This document shows positions 1 to 7,209 of a stretch of DNA of 11,974 bases, in pieces. The notes beneath the pieces are model-generated. The model ran no database searches and was not told the DNA's origin. It saw only the letters and a program-made list of their open reading frames with translations. Location: NCBI GenBank assembly GCA_023390695.1, contig JAEWCJ010000046.1, positions 1 to 11,974 on the forward strand. Direction: 5' to 3'. A program made the translations under genes and the position numbers. The stretch comes from Pseudomonadota bacterium. GTDB lineage: Bacteria > Pseudomonadota > Alphaproteobacteria > Rhizobiales > Xanthobacteraceae. How positions within the stretch are numbered: the first letter of the stretch is position 1; each line of letters opens with the position of its first letter.

Positions 1-621
1 CACCGGCACCTGAAGTACGATTCCCGTGCGCGGACAGATCGGCAGGAATGGCGAATAGGTCTGCGCCCGTTCCTCGCGGAGGGACGGCAGCATGATGGCC
101 ATCACCTTGTCGAAGTTCGCAAGCATCTGCAGCAGCGCCTGGTCGAAACGGCCGGAGGTGTAGCAGAGCGTTGCCGACAGAAATTCGTAATCGAAGCCGA
201 ACGTGTCGAGGAACGCGCGCAGCCGCGCATTGTTGTGCTCGCCGAAACTCGGATGCGTCCCAAACGGATCGCGCACCTTGGTCAGCGGCTTGCCCAGATC
301 TTCGGCCAGCAGGTCCTTGTTGGGGACATTGTCCGGCACCTTGCGCAGGCCGTCCATATCGTCCGAAAAAGCGATCAGCCGCGTCTTGATCCTGTCGTCG
401 GTCAAAACCCGGAAGGCATGACGCACCATGGTGGTCCGCGCGACCTCGCCAAAGGTGCCGATGTGCGGCAGCCCGGAGGGGCCGTAGCCGGTCGCGAAAA
501 TGACCTCGTCCTTTGGCTTCCGTTTGAGGCGGGCAACAATCGCGCGCGCCTGTTCGAACGGCCAGGCGCCTGATTGTTCGGCAAGTTCACGCAGATTCGG
601 GACGGCTTCGGTCATTGACAT
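1..621 (-). CDS. lysK: Lysyl-tRNA synthetase, class I (N-terminal part, cut by window edge)
   Basis: Attaches lysine to tRNA-Lys in the cytoplasm. This is the class I (archaeal-type) enzyme, which many alphaproteobacteria use instead of the class II form. The 207 visible codons run off the window at position 1; the full protein is usually around 530-550 residues, so roughly the first 40% is present. The class I HIGH-type signature is visible as [10 protein letters not shown] at residues 48-57, followed by a conserved stretch [14 protein letters not shown] at 85-98 that is typical of this family. The KMSKS loop and anticodon-binding part lie outside the window. The ATG at 621 was chosen because GGAG sits 6 bases upstream (628-631); an in-frame ATG at 615 is possible. 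The gene follows the solute-binding protein gene by 61 bases on the same strand, with a hairpin in between, so co-transcription is possible but not shown. Confidence 0.95.
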   Translation of the reverse strand, partial: MSMTEAVPNLRELAEQSGAWPFEQARAIVARLKRKPKDEVIFATGYGPSGLPHIGTFGEVARTTMVRHAFRVLTDDRIKTRLIAFSDDMDGLRKVPDNVPNKDLLAEDLGKPLTKVRDPFGTHPSFGEHNNARLRAFLDTFGFDYEFLSATLCYTSGRFDQALLQMLANFDKVMAIMLPSLREERAQTYSPFLPICPRTGIVLQVPV

Positions 622-635
622 GCTCTTCTCCGGAG

Positions 636-659
636 GTGCGGTCCTTTAAGCGACCGCAC
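636..659 (-). other. Hairpin in the lysK leader
   Basis: Perfect 8-bp inverted repeat (GTGCGGTC / GACCGCAC) with an 8-base loop, between the solute-binding protein stop codon and the lysK ribosome binding site. On the minus strand its end lies only 4 bases before the GGAG of lysK. No run of U follows, so it is not a good intrinsic terminator. It could affect lysK translation, protect an mRNA end, or be chance. Confidence 0.4.
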
Positions 660-682
660 TGGGCGGCGTCAAATCCGGGGAG

Positions 683-1567
683 TCAGAACGGGCTGACCGG
701 GAAATAACGCAACCAGAGATCGGTAAAGCGCCCCTTCTCCCAGAGGCGGAACAGCGCCCAATTGAAGGCCTGCCGCAGCGTGCTGTTGCCCTGCTTGACT
801 GCGATCCCTACGCCTTCGCCGAAATAGCGGCTTTCAAAAAAGGCGCCGCCGGCGAACGCGCAACAGCCGGCGGAATCTGTGCCGTTGAGCCAGAACGACA
901 GCGAAATGCCATCTCCGAAGACATAGTCGACCTCATTCCGGCGCAAAGCCTCCCGTGCCGCCTCCGCGCTGGGATAGGGCATGGCCTGTGCCTCGGTGAA
1001 CAGGGTCTTGAGATAGGCCTCATGCGCACTGCCGGCGACCACTGCGATTTTCTTGCCCTCGACCAGTTCCGGCCGCAGCTCGCCCCTGGCAACCGCCTGC
1101 TGGGCCACAAACCGTGCCGGTACACGGTAATAAGGATCGCTGAATTCCAGAAGCTTGCGGGAGGCTTCCGTCACCGCGATGGAGGCAATCACCGCCTCCC
1201 CCCGATTTTCGTTTAACGCAGGAACAAGCGTGTCGAATCTACGCATCTGGATCGTGCAGGTAACCCGCAATTCTTCGCAGATCAGGCGGGCCAGATCGAC
1301 ATTGAACCCAGCCGGATGGCCGTCCGGGCCTGCAAAATTAAACGGCGGATAGTCGATTTCGGTCAGAAAACGGATCTGGGAGACACGCGAGAGATCGGGC
1401 CGCTCGGGACGCCGGCGAGGGTCCCAGAAACCGGGCACGGGTGAAACTTCGCTTGCCTGAGCGTGAGCGGAGGGCATCGCCTGGGGCAGCCACGCCGAGC
1501 CCGCAACCAGGATCGCAACCAAGGCCGCCATGCGCGGCCCTATGCAAGGAAAGCCACTTGTGAACAT
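683..1567 (-). CDS. Periplasmic amino-acid-type solute-binding protein (family 3)
   Basis: A family 3 extracellular solute-binding protein, the class that captures polar amino acids or similar small molecules in the periplasm for an ABC importer. With the ATG at 1567 it has 294 residues. The N-terminus carries a signal peptide: a hydrophobic stretch AALVAILVAGSAWLP and a cleavage-like AHAQA. The mature part has the usual fold landmarks: a beta strand followed by DYPPFNF, then PAGFNVDLARLICEEL (the family's G-x-x-x-D-L motif), ASIAVTEASRKLLEFSDPYY, and a C-terminal domain ending in a tryptophan/aromatic-rich helix. A TTG at 1579 is also in frame, but the ATG at 1567 is better placed relative to AGG (spacer 4) and fits a normal signal peptide. 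No permease or ATPase gene is adjacent, so this is an orphan receptor, either serving a distant transporter or acting in sensing. The ligand cannot be told. Confidence 0.85.
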   Translation of the reverse strand: MFTSGFPCIGPRMAALVAILVAGSAWLPQAMPSAHAQASEVSPVPGFWDPRRRPERPDLSRVSQIRFLTEIDYPPFNFAGPDGHPAGFNVDLARLICEELRVTCTIQMRRFDTLVPALNENRGEAVIASIAVTEASRKLLEFSDPYYRVPARFVAQQAVARGELRPELVEGKKIAVVAGSAHEAYLKTLFTEAQAMPYPSAEAAREALRRNEVDYVFGDGISLSFWLNGTDSAGCCAFAGGAFFESRYFGEGVGIAVKQGNSTLRQAFNWALFRLWEKGRFTDLWLRYFPVSPF

Positions 1568-1658
1568 AATACCTATCAATTCCGGCGAACCGACGCACTC
1601 GACCGCTTATAGACCAATCGCGGTGGCGTAACACTGGTTTGAAGTCGGAGGGGGGCAT
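1568..1658. promoter_or_regulatory. Divergent promoter region and RBS of the glycosyltransferase
   Basis: Ninety-one bases separate two divergent genes, so promoters for both must lie here or just inside the genes. A TATAAG-like element (minus strand, around 1605-1612) is the only AT-rich core that resembles a -10 box, and no convincing -35 partner is seen. On the plus strand a strong Shine-Dalgarno GGAGG at 1647-1651 stands 7 bases before the GTG at 1659, which decides that start. Confidence 0.4.
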
Positions 1659-3602
1659 GTGAGGGATCCTCACAGCGGGGTAACTTTGCGCCGGAATGCC
1701 TGGCCGCAGACCTGGTCTGCGAAGGCCGATGCCCTTTCATTTGCCCCGCTCTGGCAGACTTCTTCCGATCGGACCCGTCACAAGCTCGCTTCCTGCCCAG
1801 AAATCGATTGTGTCCGGCATTTGATGCCGCCGGGCGTAATCGCCGCAGCCGAGTTGCGAGCCATCGAGATTGGCACCGGCGCCGACCGCGTGCTGGTTGC
1901 AGAGGGTGCAATCTCCGATGAGCAGTATGTCAGGGCTTTGGCGTTCTCGCTGGGGACCAGCTACGACGACCTCAGACATGTTCCCCGCGCCGCATGCCCT
2001 GCCGCCGATCTGGAAATGATCGAGGCTGCAAGAACAGGGATTCTGTGGCTCGCGACCGGACAACGTCGTCTCCTGGTCATCGCACCCCACTCGCTTGCCG
2101 GGCGCCATCTCGTCACCCAGCTCAAGTTCGCGCCTCATCTCTCCAAGGATATTTACCTGACGACTTCCGGCCATCTGCTTGATTTCATCAACAGGCATGC
2201 GGCATCAACACTGACGCGGAAAGCAGCTTTCGAGCTCAGAACAACACAGCCGGATTTCTCCGCCGGGAAAGGTCGCGCCCAACCGATCTTGGCGGCGATT
2301 GGCTGGGCCGCCGTGCTTGCGACATTCATCACCGCCCCTGCACCAACAATGACCGTACTTGCTGTGATCCTTCTGAGTTGGGCGATCTTGCGCGTCATCG
2401 GCGCATTGACCACAGGTCTTTTATGGACCAGAGACACGGCAATTCCCGATTACGAACTTCCCGCCTATTCGATCATTGTTGCGCTTTATCGCGAAGCCAC
2501 TGCCGTCCAGGGACTCGTCGAAGCTCTTGAAGCACTCGACTATCCCCTAGAGAAGCTGGACATCACGTTCGTGCTGGAGGCCGATGACGCCGAAACGCGG
2601 TATGCGCTCTCCAAGCTAAATCTTGGCCCACCTTTCACGATCGTCACTGCACCCGGAATCGGGCCGAAAACCAAACCGAAAGCGCTCAATGCAGCGCTGC
2701 CATTTGCACGCGGAACGTATGTTGCGATATTCGATGCCGAAGACAGGCCAGAACCAGATCAACTGAGGAAAGCCGTCCAAGCCTTCCGTTCGGGACATCA
2801 AAAGCTCGCCTGCGTTCAGGCTCGCTTGACCATCGACAATTCCACCGACAGTTGGCTTACACGCATGTTCGCAGCCGAATATGCGGGCCTTTTCGATGTC
2901 TTTCTGCCTGGTCTCGCCGCATGGCACCTGCCCCTGCCGCTTGGCGGTTCGTCAAATCATTTTCGAACATCCACGCTGCGCGAAGCGGGCGCCTGGGATC
3001 CCTATAACGTCACCGAGGATGCCGATCTGGGAATGCGATTGGCGCGGCTCGGATATCATGCCGCCGTCATAAGCTCGACAACCTATGAAGAAGCGCCGGC
3101 GCGTTTCGTTCCGTGGCTGAAGCAACGCAGCCGATGGTTCAAGGGCTGGATGCAGACATGGCTGGTCCATATGCGCCATCCAATACGGCTGTGGCGCGAT
3201 CTCAAACCGTCGGGATTCATGGTATTTCAACTGGTGATCGGCGGCACCGTCCTGGCGGCCATCGCCCACGGCCTGTTTGCCGCAATGCTGGGCTGGCAAA
3301 TCGCATCCGGCTGGCTGTGGAGCGAAAAATCCAGCGTCGGCGACATAGTCATTGCCGGCTTGCACGCCACCACGTTCATCAGCGGCTATTTGATATCCGG
3401 ATTCCTAGGTGTGTCGGGTCTTGCCCGGCGAGGCATGATGCACAACGCATGGGCGCTTTTGCTGATGCCACTCTATTGGCTGCTGCTGTCGATTGCCGCC
3501 TGGCGGGCGTTATTCCAGCTCATCTTCACGCCCTACACATGGGAGAAGACGGAGCACACTCACGCGCGTCTCCCCTCCCGGCCACCCCGGATCACTTCCT
3601 GA
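1659..3602 (+). CDS. Membrane GT2 glycosyltransferase with MshEN-like N-terminal region
   Basis: A processive-type family 2 glycosyltransferase of the cellulose synthase-like group, 647 residues, expected in the inner membrane. Residues about 55-180 resemble the N-terminal domain of type II secretion/pilus ATPases (GspE/MshE type; for example LVAEGAISDEQYVRALAFSL at 79-98). Two membrane spans follow (about 208-227 and 231-253). The cytoplasmic GT-A domain spans about 265-500 and shows the substrate-binding acidic cluster EADD at 307-310, KPKALN at 339-344, DAEDR at 359-363, the catalytic TED at 452-454 and QRSRW at 489-493. Further spans lie at about 520-545, 563-585 and 597-624. All key D, D, D, QxxRW residues are intact. 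The start is GTG, supported by GGAGG 7 bases upstream; the overlapping ATG at 1657 runs straight into TGA. It stands alone on the plus strand, so the polysaccharide it makes cannot be inferred. Confidence 0.9.
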   Translation: MRDPHSGVTLRRNAWPQTWSAKADALSFAPLWQTSSDRTRHKLASCPEIDCVRHLMPPGVIAAAELRAIEIGTGADRVLVAEGAISDEQYVRALAFSLGTSYDDLRHVPRAACPAADLEMIEAARTGILWLATGQRRLLVIAPHSLAGRHLVTQLKFAPHLSKDIYLTTSGHLLDFINRHAASTLTRKAAFELRTTQPDFSAGKGRAQPILAAIGWAAVLATFITAPAPTMTVLAVILLSWAILRVIGALTTGLLWTRDTAIPDYELPAYSIIVALYREATAVQGLVEALEALDYPLEKLDITFVLEADDAETRYALSKLNLGPPFTIVTAPGIGPKTKPKALNAALPFARGTYVAIFDAEDRPEPDQLRKAVQAFRSGHQKLACVQARLTIDNSTDSWLTRMFAAEYAGLFDVFLPGLAAWHLPLPLGGSSNHFRTSTLREAGAWDPYNVTEDADLGMRLARLGYHAAVISSTTYEEAPARFVPWLKQRSRWFKGWMQTWLVHMRHPIRLWRDLKPSGFMVFQLVIGGTVLAAIAHGLFAAMLGWQIASGWLWSEKSSVGDIVIAGLHATTFISGYLISGFLGVSGLARRGMMHNAWALLLMPLYWLLLSIAAWRALFQLIFTPYTWEKTEHTHARLPSRPPRITS

Positions 3603-3607
3603 GAAGG

Positions 3608-4204
3608 CTAGAAGTATTTGCGCAGCTCGGCAGCGGCATCTTCCGGCTTCAGCTTCATATTGAAGGGCGCCACAAAACGTCCCTCCTTGTCCATCAGATA
3701 CACCAGGGCGGTGTGGTCCATCGTATAGCCGCCACCGTCCACCGGCACCTTCTTAGAATAGACGCGATAGGTTTTCTCCATTGCAGCCACGGCCGCACCG
3801 TCGCCTGTGAGTCCCCGTAGCTGCGGATGAAAGCTCGACAGATAGTCCTTCAGTTTGTCTTGGCTGTCTCGCTCCGGATCAACGGTCACGAACAGCGCGT
3901 TCACACGACCGGCATCGGGGCCTAATTTGCCAAGTATCTCGGACACCTCGAAAAGCGTGGTCGGGCAGATGTCGGGGCAATGCGTAAAGCCGAAAAACAC
4001 CAGGAACGGTTTGCCCTTCAAATCGGCTTCTGTGACGGTTTGTCCGTTGTGATCAATGAGCCGGAAGGGACCTCCGATCGCGGATGGTGCAGGCGCCTGC
4101 ACAGGTGACTTGCCCGTTACAAGGAAGATGGCCGCTGAGAATACCACCAGACCTGCGACAAAGGCCGTCAGAACCAGCAGCAGATGGGATGTACGAGAGG
4201 TCAT
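3608..4204 (-). CDS. SCO1/SenC family copper chaperone
   Basis: A membrane-anchored thioredoxin-fold protein of the SCO1/SenC/PrrC family, which delivers copper to the CuA site of cytochrome c oxidase or acts as a thiol redox protein on the periplasmic side. Length 198 residues matches bacterial members. One N-terminal membrane anchor spans about 8-30. The copper-binding CxxxC is C76-P-D-I-C80 inside FGFTHCPDICP, and the third ligand is H164 in TMDHTALVYL; VTVDPERD at 106-113 is another family hallmark. All three copper ligands are present, so the protein should be functional. It lies 20 bases downstream of a small membrane protein gene on the same strand, and its stop codon is only 5 bases from that of the convergent glycosyltransferase. 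The start ATG at 4204 has only a weak ribosome binding site, which fits translation following from the upstream gene. Confidence 0.93.
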   Translation of the reverse strand: MTSRTSHLLLVLTAFVAGLVVFSAAIFLVTGKSPVQAPAPSAIGGPFRLIDHNGQTVTEADLKGKPFLVFFGFTHCPDICPTTLFEVSEILGKLGPDAGRVNALFVTVDPERDSQDKLKDYLSSFHPQLRGLTGDGAAVAAMEKTYRVYSKKVPVDGGGYTMDHTALVYLMDKEGRFVAPFNMKLKPEDAAAELRKYF

Positions 4205-4224
4205 AATGAGAAGATTTCAGCGTC

Positions 4225-4419
4225 TCAGAAACAGGCGGCAAGCCCGGTCAGCAACATTTCGTAGAACACAGCCCCGCCGTAGTGCGCCCACAGGGCAATT
4301 GTAGCCGCCAATAGCAACCCCACAACGATGCCTGCGGCCATCGCTGCCAGAGGCATGCGGCGCGGCGGTGCTTGGCCGGATGGATCCGACCCCGATGACG
4401 TCCTAGCAGCGTCCGACAT
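4225..4419 (-). CDS. Small single-span membrane protein upstream of SCO
   Basis: A 64-residue protein with a short polar N-terminus (MSDAARTSSGS...) and one hydrophobic span, AAMAAGIVVGLLLAATIALW, followed by a second weakly hydrophobic stretch AVFYEMLLTGLAACF that reaches the C-terminus. I do not recognise a named family. The frame stays open to 4491, but the ATG at 4419 is preceded by AGGA with a 5-base spacer and gives a sensible N-terminus, so it was chosen. The 20-base gap to the SCO gene indicates one transcription unit, so an accessory role in copper delivery or oxidase assembly is a reasonable guess, not something the sequence proves. Confidence 0.7.
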   Translation of the reverse strand: MSDAARTSSGSDPSGQAPPRRMPLAAMAAGIVVGLLLAATIALWAHYGGAVFYEMLLTGLAACF

Positions 4420-4518
4420 GGCAATCCTGCAGCTGAAACCAGTACGACCGGTCACTGCACCTGAGATAGGCCGGAAGCGTCCCTGATACAACCCGCCCGG
4501 AGGCCAAGGAGGACGATT

Positions 4519-4533
4519 TGAGGCTCCGCCTCA
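4519..4533 (-). terminator. Small hairpin after the hypothetical gene
   Basis: Perfect 6-bp stem TGAGGC / GCCTCA with a 3-base loop, 6 bases beyond the stop codon of the 4540-4788 gene on the minus strand. No U tract follows, so termination would be weak at best. It may simply mark the boundary between that gene and the SCO pair. Confidence 0.3.
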
Positions 4534-4539
4534 CAACGC

Positions 4540-4788
4540 CTATCGTCCTATTCCCCGCATGATCAGTTTGCAGCGTTCATTGCGGGCTTCCTGCTCGGAC
4601 ATCGACAGCCTGTCCCGACCGGTGCGCCCACGGCGCAGGTCAAGCTCCAGATCGATCTCCCGACAAATTTCAGGCCTGAGCGGCTCGTCCACGGCCGGCG
4701 CCCGGAAGAGAAAATAGCCGACGGCCAGAACTACCAGCACGGCCATCGCGACGGCAGTTATGTCGATAATTCTGGAGGAATAGAGCAT
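4540..4788 (-). CDS. Hypothetical small membrane-anchored protein
   Basis: Unrecognised protein of 82 residues if it starts at the ATG at 4788. A hydrophobic segment IIDITAVAMAVLVVLAVGYFLF at its N-terminus would anchor it in the membrane. The rest is strongly charged (EICREIDLELDLRRGRTGRDR, then EQEARNERCKLIMRG) and contains two cysteines. The frame extends to an ATG at 4824 (94 residues), but the additional MGVQAQFCDESR adds a polar stretch before the anchor; neither start has a clear Shine-Dalgarno, so the choice is uncertain. It lies about 120 bases upstream of the SCO-linked small gene and about 190 bases downstream of the phosphopantetheinyl transferase gene, with hairpins on both sides, so it is probably transcribed on its own. 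No function can be assigned. Confidence 0.55.
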   Translation of the reverse strand: MLYSSRIIDITAVAMAVLVVLAVGYFLFRAPAVDEPLRPEICREIDLELDLRRGRTGRDRLSMSEQEARNERCKLIMRGIGR

Positions 4789-4880
4789 CCGCGATTCATC
4801 GCAGAATTGTGCTTGCACCCCCATTACGAGAGTTCTGAAAGCTTTATCCGGGTGAAGACGAAGTTTTTAAGGTCTCACGT

Positions 4881-4936
4881 CGAGAGGCAAATTGGCAAAG
4901 AAATCCCCCTGTGGGGGGCCAATCAATCGCCTCTCG
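4881..4936. repeat. Three-tier compound inverted repeat
   Basis: Three nested perfect arms are visible: CGAGAGGC (4881-4888) with GCCTCTCG (4929-4936), ATTGGC (4891-4896) with GCCAAT (4918-4923), and CCCCC (4905-4909) with GGGGG (4913-4917) around a TGT loop. An 8-base bulge lies between the second and third stems on one side only. It sits in the gap between the phosphopantetheinyl transferase gene and the small hypothetical gene. Neither strand has a U run after it. It could be a 3' end structure of the operon transcript, a small structured RNA, or a dispersed palindromic repeat element. Confidence 0.6.
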
Positions 4937-4951
4937 CAAACAAGCTTGAGA

Positions 4952-4974
4952 AGGCATGCCGGTCCGGCTTGCCT
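4952..4974 (-). terminator. Candidate terminator hairpin after the PPTase gene
   Basis: Near-perfect inverted repeat AGGCATGCCGG / CCGGCTTGCCT with one mismatch, starting 4 bases after the TAG stop of the phosphopantetheinyl transferase gene. The minus-strand sequence after it (TTCTCAAGCTTGTTTG) is only moderately U-rich. Together with the larger inverted repeat just beyond, it plausibly ends the three-gene operon transcript. Confidence 0.45.
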
Positions 4975-4977
4975 GCG

Positions 4978-5712
4978 CTAGGCCAAAAACCCGGCATGGC
5001 TCATCGGCTTTTCGGCAACCAGATCCCATAGGGTTTGCGGAAGCGGCAACCGCGATGCGCCCGCCACATCGGCAGCCACGCTGAGCCGATACGGGCCTGT
5101 GCGGAAGGTCCAGAACGACCAGCGAGACCCGAATGCGGCCGGCGCATTACGCAATACAGGTGGCGAAAGGCTGAACGCGATTGCTTCCGGCGGTGTCGCA
5201 AGCGCTGCCCCTGTCGCCTTGAGAAGACTTTCCTTCAGCGTCCAGAGCATAAAGAAATCCTCGCAGGCGAGCTCCGAACCCGCTCCGGCCGCAAGGGCAT
5301 GGAGTTCCTCCGGTGCGCAGAACGTTTGCGCAGTCGCCAAGGTGGCGAGACCGGACTCCACCGCCTCTGCATCGACGCCGACCCGGCCACCTCGCGCAAC
5401 GGCGACAGCGGCGAGCCCTTCAGCATGCGACAGACTGATGCCGATGTCGGGATGCCCGGCCACCGCCGGCCTGCTGCCGGCCTCGCCTTCGATCACCCAT
5501 GCGCCCGGCTGATTGCCGGGGAAGCACCGGCTCAGTGCAAGGCGACGCAGAGCATGCGCCGCAATGAAATCGCGGCGTGCGTTCCGGTTGCGAAGGCGGT
5601 CCGCCCGCGCGGTCTCGCCGTTATCAAGCCAGGTCGATAGGTGCGCGGCCCGCGCCTCGTCGATACCCGTGGTCGATGCGATAAAAAGCTCAGGGCATTG
5701 CAAATCTGACAT
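4978..5712 (-). CDS. 4'-phosphopantetheinyl transferase (Sfp type)
   Basis: Transfers the phosphopantetheine arm from coenzyme A to the serine of carrier domains, turning an apo-NRPS into the active form. At 244 residues it matches the Sfp/Gsp-type two-lobed enzymes. Visible motifs: GISLSHAEG at 91-99, GVDAE at 112-116 (Mg ligands D114 and E116) and FMLWTLKESLLKATG at 154-168, in which E161 completes the metal site and the lysines belong to the signature W-x-x-K-E-x-x-x-K-A. It is the last gene of the operon, 15 bases after the transporter gene, so its natural client is almost certainly the carrier domain of the NRPS-like protein encoded at 7206-11207. The ATG at 5712 has only a weak ribosome binding site, consistent with coupling to the gene before it. 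Confidence 0.93.
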   Translation of the reverse strand: MSDLQCPELFIASTTGIDEARAAHLSTWLDNGETARADRLRNRNARRDFIAAHALRRLALSRCFPGNQPGAWVIEGEAGSRPAVAGHPDIGISLSHAEGLAAVAVARGGRVGVDAEAVESGLATLATAQTFCAPEELHALAAGAGSELACEDFFMLWTLKESLLKATGAALATPPEAIAFSLSPPVLRNAPAAFGSRWSFWTFRTGPYRLSVAADVAGASRLPLPQTLWDLVAEKPMSHAGFLA

Positions 5713-5727
5713 GCGCTCACGCTGCCG

Positions 5728-7209
5728 TCAGAGGAAGCCGCCATGGCCGACGAGCACGCCCACAGCGATCACGGCCAAGCCCGCGATGATCCCGGCGAGC
5801 CACCGCTCCGCGCCGCGGAAGACAGGCTGCCCGGATTGCTGCCGCTGCTTGATGAAAAGCAGAGTGCCCGGCGCGAAGGCGAGCGCCAGCAGCAGATAGG
5901 TGAGGCCGCCCGCATAGATCATGCCTCCGGCATAAATCATCGCAACCAGACTGATGAGCAGATCGCGACGCCGCACCCGCGGCTCGGACGCGTATGCCGT
6001 CCCTCGGGCGGCGACAAGTACGCCGAAACCGGCAACGAGAGCGTAGGGAATGATGCCCATGGCGCCTGCCATCTCGGCAGCCAACCGGAAGGTGGAATGC
6101 GAGAACAGGGTGAGCAGCAATATGATCTGAGCGAAGCCGTTGGTGATCCAGAGTGCGGCCTCCGGAGCGCCTTTGTCATTTTCTCGTCCGAGAAAGGCGG
6201 GCATCACGCCGGAACGCGAAGCCGACGAAAGCACCTCAGCCGACAGCAAAAGCCAGCTCAGGAATGCCCCGAGCACAGAGACTGCGAGCCCCAGACTGAC
6301 GAACAGCGCACCGCTCGGACCGATCAGCCGCTCCAGCACACCGGCCATCGAGGGATTGTGAAGTGCGGCAATCTCTTCCCGCGGCATCACGCCGTACGGC
6401 AAGAGCGTGACGCAGATCAGCATCGCCAGCACGGAGAGAAAGCCGAGGACGGTGGCTCGGCCGACATCCTTTCGACGACGTGCCATGCGGGAGTAAACGC
6501 TCGCCCCTTCGATGCCGAGAAAGACGAAGACTGTAATCAGCATCGTGTTACGCAATTGCGCGAACAAGGCGTCGGCGGTGAGGCCGCCCGGACCGGCAAG
6601 ATTGTCCAGCAGCACCTCCGGACGAATAGCCCAGGCCGCGATTGCGATGAAGATCAGGATCGGCACCAGCTTCGCCGCAGTGACGATCATGTTCAACGTC
6701 GCCGCCTGTCGCACGCCACAGAGGAGCATGGCGTGGAACGCCCAGAGGATCGCCGAAGCACCGACAATCGCGGCAATGGTGTTGCCATCGCCGAATGCGA
6801 GCCAGTACGCGCCGAGCGTCGATTGCAGCAGCAGCAGCAAGGCCACATTGCCCAGTACCGCGCCGGCCCAGTAGGCCAGAATGGCGAGGAAGCCAACATA
6901 GTCGCCGAATCCCTCGCGGACATAACCGACGATGCCGGTGTCGATATCGGCACGTCGCGTGGCAAGGGTCTGGAAGACAAGTGCCAGCATCAGCATGCCG
7001 GTGCCCGAAATCGCCCAGGCGATCATGGCTCCCAGCACTCCCGTCGCCTGCCCGAAGGCCTGGGGGAGAAAGAATACGCCGCCTCCCACCATGGAACCGA
7101 CGACGAGGCTCGCCAACGCAAGGAAGGAGAGCCCTCCCTGTGCCGGAGCCGCGGTATTGGACCCAGAGACTGCCGGAGCGGTCTGGGACGAGAATTCGAC
7201 AGTGCTCAA
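5728..7209 (-). CDS. APC-family transporter, basic amino acid/polyamine antiporter type
   Basis: A 493-residue inner membrane transporter of the amino acid-polyamine-organocation superfamily. About 12 hydrophobic helices follow a roughly 25-residue polar N-terminus. Helix 1 contains the substrate-binding G-rich motif GSMVGGGVFFLP at 38-49, and the helix 6 region reads FLGIEGASVYSRMARRRKDVG, a pattern typical of the basic amino acid antiporter branch (arginine:ornithine, arginine:agmatine and cadaverine:lysine exchangers). The exact substrate is not determined. The start is a TTG at 7209 that overlaps the TGA stop of the NRPS-like gene; GGAAG at 7217-7221 with a 7-base spacer supports it, and no other start lies before helix 1. 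Placed between a synthetase whose pocket suggests a diamino acid and its activating transferase, it probably supplies the monomer or exchanges it for a related amine. Confidence 0.88.
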   Translation of the reverse strand: MSTVEFSSQTAPAVSGSNTAAPAQGGLSFLALASLVVGSMVGGGVFFLPQAFGQATGVLGAMIAWAISGTGMLMLALVFQTLATRRADIDTGIVGYVREGFGDYVGFLAILAYWAGAVLGNVALLLLLQSTLGAYWLAFGDGNTIAAIVGASAILWAFHAMLLCGVRQAATLNMIVTAAKLVPILIFIAIAAWAIRPEVLLDNLAGPGGLTADALFAQLRNTMLITVFVFLGIEGASVYSRMARRRKDVGRATVLGFLSVLAMLICVTLLPYGVMPREEIAALHNPSMAGVLERLIGPSGALFVSLGLAVSVLGAFLSWLLLSAEVLSSASRSGVMPAFLGRENDKGAPEAALWITNGFAQIILLLTLFSHSTFRLAAEMAGAMGIIPYALVAGFGVLVAARGTAYASEPRVRRRDLLISLVAMIYAGGMIYAGGLTYLLLALAFAPGTLLFIKQRQQSGQPVFRGAERWLAGIIAGLAVIAVGVLVGHGGFL

